From: Blumeriella jaapii
Taxonomy: Eukaryota > Ascomycota > Leotiomycetes > Helotiales > Drepanopezizaceae
Assembly: GCA_009599575.1 (NCBI GenBank)
Contig: VWND01000075.1
Location: 744,001-808,000 of the forward strand
DNA: 64,000 nucleotides
Direction: 5' to 3'
Made by a program: the position numbers and the translations under genes. The notes under the pieces were generated by a model. That model saw only the letters and a list, made by a program, of their open reading frames with translations. It searched no databases and was not told the origin of the DNA. This document shows positions 58,947 to 64,000 of this stretch, in pieces; the first letter of the stretch is position 1, and each line of letters starts with the position of its first letter.

Positions 58947-59547
58947 TGAAAACCACACTGATACGGCCACATGTCGATGGGCCAAAGAGTCTAGGAAGCA
59001 ACCTAGAAAGATACTAACCATCACTGAATGAATGGGAGCACATATGAGCTGGAAAAGGCCATGGTTGTAGTACGTACAAGGGGGGGTGGTCTGCTCTTAT
59101 TCCGTGAAGGGTAGTCAGATGCAAGGGTCCACGAGCAAAAATCTAACTACAAACACTAAGTTCTGAGGGTCCCAAGAACCACCGTTTTACAATATCAAAT
59201 CGAGGTCCAATTCTATCGTTCTATGTTGCTGATACTTGAATTTGAGGTTTGGGCTTTCTGATACCGAAGTTCCGACGGAGCTCATGTTGTACGACGTGGG
59301 TGGCCGGCACGCCCAAAGCAATGAATGCCAACGAATATCGAGTAGTTCGACATCGGCAGGGGTATTTAGGATGGCGTTTGTAACTGATGATCTCGTTGGC
59401 TCGTATCGTCGCCAGCTGTTGTCATGACGTCCTTCAAGCGAGAAAAAAGCAAAGGCGCATGTCCTAGGCATTGTTTTCTGCTTCACCAGAGAGAAAGCAA
59501 CAACATCAAGAGCTACAATCACTAGACAGTTGATGTAGCGCGGCAAC
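58947..59547. other. Intergenic region after the sedolisin relic
   Basis: No further S53 sequence is recognisable. A minus-strand open frame of 120 codons (59549-59187) overlaps the next gene's leader and has no domain. Confidence 0.45.
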
Positions 59548-62500
59548 ATGTCCGATCCAGCGCCTCCGAACTATTTTACGTGCACTCTGGGGCAAGCAGC
59601 TGCAACCAAATTACAAAGCTCAGCCAACAGTTGGACCGTCAACGAGCTCATTGAGAATCAAGCAAGGCTGCATCCAGATTTGCCAGCCGTCGCGTTTCCC
59701 GTTCCGGTAGAAGAGGAGGATGAGAAATGGGGCCACGAAGTGTTTAGTCTGTAGCGTCCCCCGCTTGTTGGTGTCGCTAACAGTCAATCCAGCCTTCAAA
59801 GACCTCCTTCAAGGATCGTCGGAAGTTGCGGATAATTTGTACCCCCAGGACGATCGCAAAGCGACCGGCACGCCCGGCCGGGAGTGTGTTGCGCTCCTTT
59901 GCCATAGCTCTATTGACTTCCTATTTTCCTGGCTGGGTCTCATGAGAGCCGGATTCTCCGTTCTTTTAGTGGCGTAAGCTCTTTTCTCGGCGTGCGAATG
60001 CACCAGGTCGTCAGCTGATGATTACCTAGCCCACAGTGCAATCCTGAAGCTATAACATCATTATGCGAGTCATGCGGAGTCTCTAAGTTATATCATGACA
60101 AGGCTCACTCAGAGCTCGCCTCCGTTGCAGCAAAGCTTGGATCAAATATGCGACCGATTCTGCTTTACTGGCAGGATTTAGATAACCTTGGTATCTCCAT
60201 TTGCGAAATAGCAAGAGCTTCAAGACTGGTTAGAGACACTGATCGGCGACTGGAGTTTTCAGCTTCGGACGTAGCATACATTCATCACTCATCAGGAACA
60301 TCTACGGGTGCGCCGAAACCTATTCCCCAGTCCAACTCTGGAGCTGTAGGTGTATTGCCTCAATTACACGGACAGGACTCGGCCACTTTTACTACAACGC
60401 CTCTGTATCATGGAGGCATTGCGGATTGTTTCAGAGCATGGAAGAGCAATGCACTCATATGGCTCTTCCCGGGTGCCGACATCCCCATCACGACAAAAAC
60501 CATCATTTCGAGCCTATCAGTCACCAAACGGGCAACTAATAACGACAGCCAGCCTCCAGTCAAGTATTTCTCAAGTGTACCCTACGTCCTGCAAATGCTT
60601 GCGGAAACCTCAGAAGGAATCTCTGCACTTCAAAGCATGGCAATAGTCGGTGTTGGGGGTGCGGCACTCCCACGAAAAATTGGCGATGACCTCGTGGCCC
60701 AGGGAATCAATCTTATCTCACGCTTTGGAAGTGCTGAGTGCGGCTTTCTGATGTCGTCTCATCGAAACTATGAATTGAACAAGGAGTGGCAATTCCTCCG
60801 GGCAACACAAGGTTCTTTGTGCTTCGAAGACCAAGGTGACGGCTCTGGCTTATGTGAGCTGATAGTCCCGCCGAGTTGGCCCCATATGGCGAAAAGAAAC
60901 AGAGAAGATGGGAGCTATGCTACTAGCGATATGTTCGTGCGGCATCAGACCATTGACCATGCCTGGAAATACCATAGCAGAAGCGACAGTCAGATCACAT
61001 TGCTCACAGGCAAGAAGTTCGACCCTGCGCCTTTGGAGGACGCCATAAAAGCCAGTTCTCCCATCGTGCAGGACGCGCTGATCTTCGGGGACGGCAAGCA
61101 GATGCCTGGTGCTTTGATATTTCTTGGTTCAGACCACGGCCTGTCCGCTGGTGACCTGGAAGACAGAATCTGGAGAATCATCGAGAAGGCCAACTCCGAA
61201 GCGGTGAGCCATTCCAAGATAGCTCGGAACATGTTTATTATAAAGATAGGCAGTTACACGCCTCTCGAAAGAAGCAGCAAAGGGACTTTGCTGCGAAGGC
61301 AGGCGGAGGATTTGTACGCCACAGACATAGACGATGCATACCGCTTGGATAGTCGTGAAATGGGACACGGGACATCGCAAATCGAATCGTCGTGCCAGGA
61401 TGTAAATGCAGAGTCGATTGTGAAAGCGGCAATTCTGGAAATCTTGGAACACGATCTTATCATTGCTGATGATGCAGATTTTTATCAACACGGCGTGGAC
61501 TCCACGAGAGCTACACAAATACGATCGGCACTACAGAAGGCATGTTTCTAAACTGTGAGCAACTGACGAGCAAGAATGAGCTGATCTTGAGCAGCGACTG
61601 GGGAGATCCTTACCATGGAACGTTGTGTATGATTGTGGGAACGTTGAGGGGTAAGTTGCCGAATCCGCTTGTTGAACTCCCTCACCCCCCCGGATATTGC
61701 TGATTCGATACAGGCTTATCAAGTATATTTCAGAAATACAGACAGGCCGAGATATAGTGGACAAATATCAAGAAGATGAAGGCATGGAAAACATGGTCGA
61801 AAAGTACTCACGATTTCAAATACAAGCGCCAGCGCAAGCTTCAAATGAACAAGATGCCTCCAAAAAGGGCGTTGTGGTGAGTCAAAACTGTGCCTACGCG
61901 ATGAATAAACAGGTTCTTAACAAGGTGATAGGTTCTGACAGGAGCAACTGGGGGACTTGGGGCCCATATCCTGGACAATCTCAGAAATCATTCTTCAATT
62001 TCTCGCATCATCTGTCTTGTCCGTGCTGACGATCGAACCCACGCGGTCAAGCGAGTGTCGAGCAGTTTAGTTGAACGAGAAAAGTCGCCGCTGTCGTCTC
62101 AAGAGGCGGATCATCAAGTTCTGTGTCTACCATTCCAGCTGCAACAAGCAGACTTGGGGCTGGACATACTGACCATCGAAGAAATTCAAGAGACTGCATC
62201 GCATTTCATCCATGTCTGTACCTCTTACCTGTCACCCCTCCTTTTCGAATTTGTCTTGCTATTTACTAAACATTACAGGCCGCCTGGGCAGTAAACTTCT
62301 CGCTTTCGCTCAAGTCTTTCGCTATCGAGCACGTCGCTGGCCTTCAGAACTTGATCAATCTGGCAATGGCCTGTCGGAATCTCAGCCGTTTCGTGTTCTG
62401 CTCCAGCACTGCAAGCGTCATGGATCAAGCTGGAGCTCAAGGGATACTTCAGATACCGGAGCAGATATTCACTACACCCCCGTCTGATAAAGCATTGGGA

Positions 62501-63118
62501 TATTCCAAAAGCAAATGGGTGGCAGAAGCTATATGCGCGAAAGCCTCCGAGACGACTCGGCTGACCGGCAAGATCAAAGTCCTCCGCATCGGGCAGCTGA
62601 CAGGCGATACTGAGAACGGAGTCTGGAATCGTTCCGAAGCCTGGCCATTGATGCTCTCAGCTTCTCGGACTCTGGGGTGTCTCCCTAAGCTCGACGAGAC
62701 GCTGAATTGGCTCCCAGTTGACATCGCTGCTCGCGCCGTGGTTGATATTTCTCTTGCTAGTCATTCGGATGACCGCTGTTCGGTGTACCACCTGGTTAAC
62801 AACTCCACACATACCACATGGTTCAATCTTCTTGATTGGACACTCGCAGCTAAAGGTAATAAGTTCGAGGTGGTCAGTCCTGAGGAATGGCTTGACAGGT
62901 TGGAGAAACTGGATAGCGACCCGGCCAAAGGTCTTCTTGGGCTCTGGAGGACGAATCTTGCATCACCCGCCCAACTCTCTGGGGAAGCTGGAGGGCGAGA
63001 GAAAATTGTGTTTGATACGAAGAATGCGGAGGCCGAAAGCGCGTACATGCGCGGTGTCGGGCCGGTGGATGAAGATTTGGTGAAGAAGATTTGGAGATGG
63101 CTTGGGGAACGCGATTGA
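59548..63118 (+). CDS. NRPS-like adenylation-thiolation-reductase (A-T-R) enzyme
   Basis: A carboxylic-acid-reductase-type multidomain enzyme: ATP-dependent acyl adenylation, loading on a phosphopantetheine arm, and NAD(P)H reduction to aldehyde. Seven exons: 59548-59746, 59793-59973, 60030-61539, 61595-61650, 61714-61876, 61932-62213 and 62279-63118; 1076 residues, normal for the class. A domain: FTFKDLLQG, HHSSGTSTGAPKPIPQSN (about 210), GVGGAALP, RFGSAECG, SDMF and GKKFDP. T domain: DFYQHGVDSTRA, serine about 616. R domain: VVLTGATGGLGAHILDNLRN (Rossmann), FCSSTASV and YSKSKWVAE catalytic Tyr/Lys. Intron 3 uses a GC donor (GCATGT, 55 bp), which removes an in-frame TAA and restores LQKRLGRSLPWNVVYD. 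Intron 1 (donor GTCTGT, 46 bp) is the least typical. Substrate cannot be predicted by eye. It would require a PPTase such as the one at 15.7-16.8 kb. Confidence 0.88.
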
Positions 63119-63552
63119 TCTTAGTCTAGCTTTTATGCACTTTGCTCCGAATGATGCATTATATCAATTTGATTTCGTCGTAATGGCATGCCAATGGTCA
63201 AGTAGACTGTATCTAGGATGTATGAGCTTACTGAGATGGAGAAAAATTCAAGATCTAGGACTTAAAATAATGTTTTACTTTTTTGAATTGCAAAATTCGT
63301 GTCACTGGCGATGGAGAAGAAACAGGAGGGTTAGTTCGCAACGACCTAGGCAACGGCATAACAATTTTAGGCCGCAGCAGAGCAAAGAAGCTGGAATTAG
63401 GAAGTACGGTTGATCTGACTTAGGAAGAAGTTGGATTTTCTTAGTCTGCCAGATCCGTGGACGAAGGATACGCATTGGAGAGCTCTCATTGTGAAGACGA
63501 ATGAACGTTTCTATCAAAGACTTTTGAGTACCTCGGAATCCGCTTTTCTTCA
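63119..63552. other. Convergent 3' intergenic region
   Basis: Between the stops of the A-T-R gene (plus) and the partial gene on the minus strand. AT-rich; no other feature is seen. Confidence 0.5.
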
Positions 63553-64000
63553 TCACGCCTTGAGTTCCCCCGCGATGGCTGTCTTTGCAGAACCGTTGAC
63601 CTTAGACGCGCCATTGATAAAGCCGTTGATATGTGCTGAGGCATGGCCATTGACGCCGTTTGTGCCATTGACGCCGTTTGTGCCATTGGTGACGCCGTTA
63701 AGCCCGTTGGTACCTTTGATCCCATTGCTGTGGTTCAAGCTTCCAGCCTTCTTAGCAGCAGCCTCAACCATGCGCTCCTCCTCGGCTTGGGGGTTCTCGG
63801 TGTAGCCAGTGTCGGAAGCATCCACATAGGCCTCAATTCCCTCGCCGTTTCGGGGGTACTCCTTCATGAGCTCCTTGTGCCTACGGAGAGCAGCGTTCAT
63901 CTCCTCAGTTGATACATCGTTGAGAAATTTGCAGCTACCGATAGGGCTGGGAACGGCCGCGCGAAGTAGCCCGTCGCGAGTCTTGAGGATCGCGGCAGTG
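63553..64000 (-). CDS. 3' end of an unrecognised gene, Asn/Gly-repeat tail
   Basis: The minus-strand frame is open from the window edge (64000) to a stop at 63553-63555, so only the last 148 or so residues are visible. The part nearest the edge (LKTRDGLLRAAVPSPIGSCK, then EEMNAALRRHKELMKEYPRN and EAYVDASDTGYTENPQAEEE) looks like normal folded protein. The end is a low-complexity linker built on NGTNGVNGTNGVNGHA-type repeats and NGASKVNGSAKT. I cannot name the family; the repeat tail resembles linkers common in fungal enzymes and is not diagnostic. It is convergent with the A-T-R gene, so it may belong to the same cluster, but this is a guess. Confidence 0.6.
   Translation of the reverse strand, partial: TAAILKTRDGLLRAAVPSPIGSCKFLNDVSTEEMNAALRRHKELMKEYPRNGEGIEAYVDASDTGYTENPQAEEERMVEAAAKKAGSLNHSNGIKGTNGLNGVTNGTNGVNGTNGVNGHASAHINGFINGASKVNGSAKTAIAGELKA

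Noticed and set aside
61549..61551. Premature stop in the A-T-R gene
   Set aside because: A GC-AG intron (61540-61594) in phase 0 removes it and restores a conserved T-domain to R-domain linker.

Overview
This window looks like nuclear DNA of a filamentous ascomycete (Pezizomycotina). Genes are interrupted by short introns of about 45-150 bp with GT..AG ends and CTAAC/CTGAC branch sites. Several genes are typical of these fungi: L-arabinitol 4-dehydrogenase, an NpgA-type phosphopantetheinyl transferase, a GH17 glucanase with a cytoplasmic tail, a PIR cell-wall protein and an adenylation-thiolation-reductase enzyme. Class and species cannot be told from the sequence alone. All coordinates and splice joins were worked out by eye.

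Layout. 1-10 kb is mostly low-complexity, GC-rich intergenic DNA. It holds one Cnn_1N coiled-coil gene (3.0-5.4 kb) and, within repeats, a two-exon gene for a 61-residue secreted six-cysteine peptide (7.2-7.5 kb, minus). 10-25 kb is a dense housekeeping block: aspartate-semialdehyde dehydrogenase, a DHDPS-family aldolase, L-arabinitol 4-dehydrogenase, the phosphopantetheinyl transferase, a DUF171/SPOUT RNA methyltransferase, a Ytp1-like membrane protein, ATP synthase subunit g and folylpolyglutamate synthase. 25-32 kb is gene-poor and AT-rich, with a micro-exon secreted cysteine-rich gene, a frame-broken secreted nuclease-like gene and coding relics. 32-43.4 kb carries a BIM1/X325 GPI protein, Doa1/PLAA (minus), a STRAP-like WD40 protein and the GH17 glucanase. 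43.4-53.5 kb is repeat-rich and contains the PIR gene, whose repeats are split into separate phase-0 exons. 53.5-64 kb has a six-span membrane protein, a tautomerase-family enzyme, a decayed sedolisin (S53) protease, a complete A-T-R reductase and the 3' end of another minus-strand gene.

How the genes relate. The carbon/amino-acid genes at 10-15.6 kb are ordinary metabolism; the aldolase and arabinitol dehydrogenase are divergent neighbours. The Sfp-type transferase is the sort of enzyme that would load the carrier domain of the A-T-R reductase 43 kb away. Three genes encode wall-associated or wall-modifying products (BIM1-like, GH17, PIR).

Quality note. Five genes need small indels to keep their frame: Cnn_1N, phosphopantetheinyl transferase, Doa1, tautomerase and the nuclease-like gene. 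At least two of these sites are four-base homopolymers. This suggests uncorrected assembly indels, although real mutations cannot be excluded. Two other apparent breaks are resolved cleanly by GC-AG introns.
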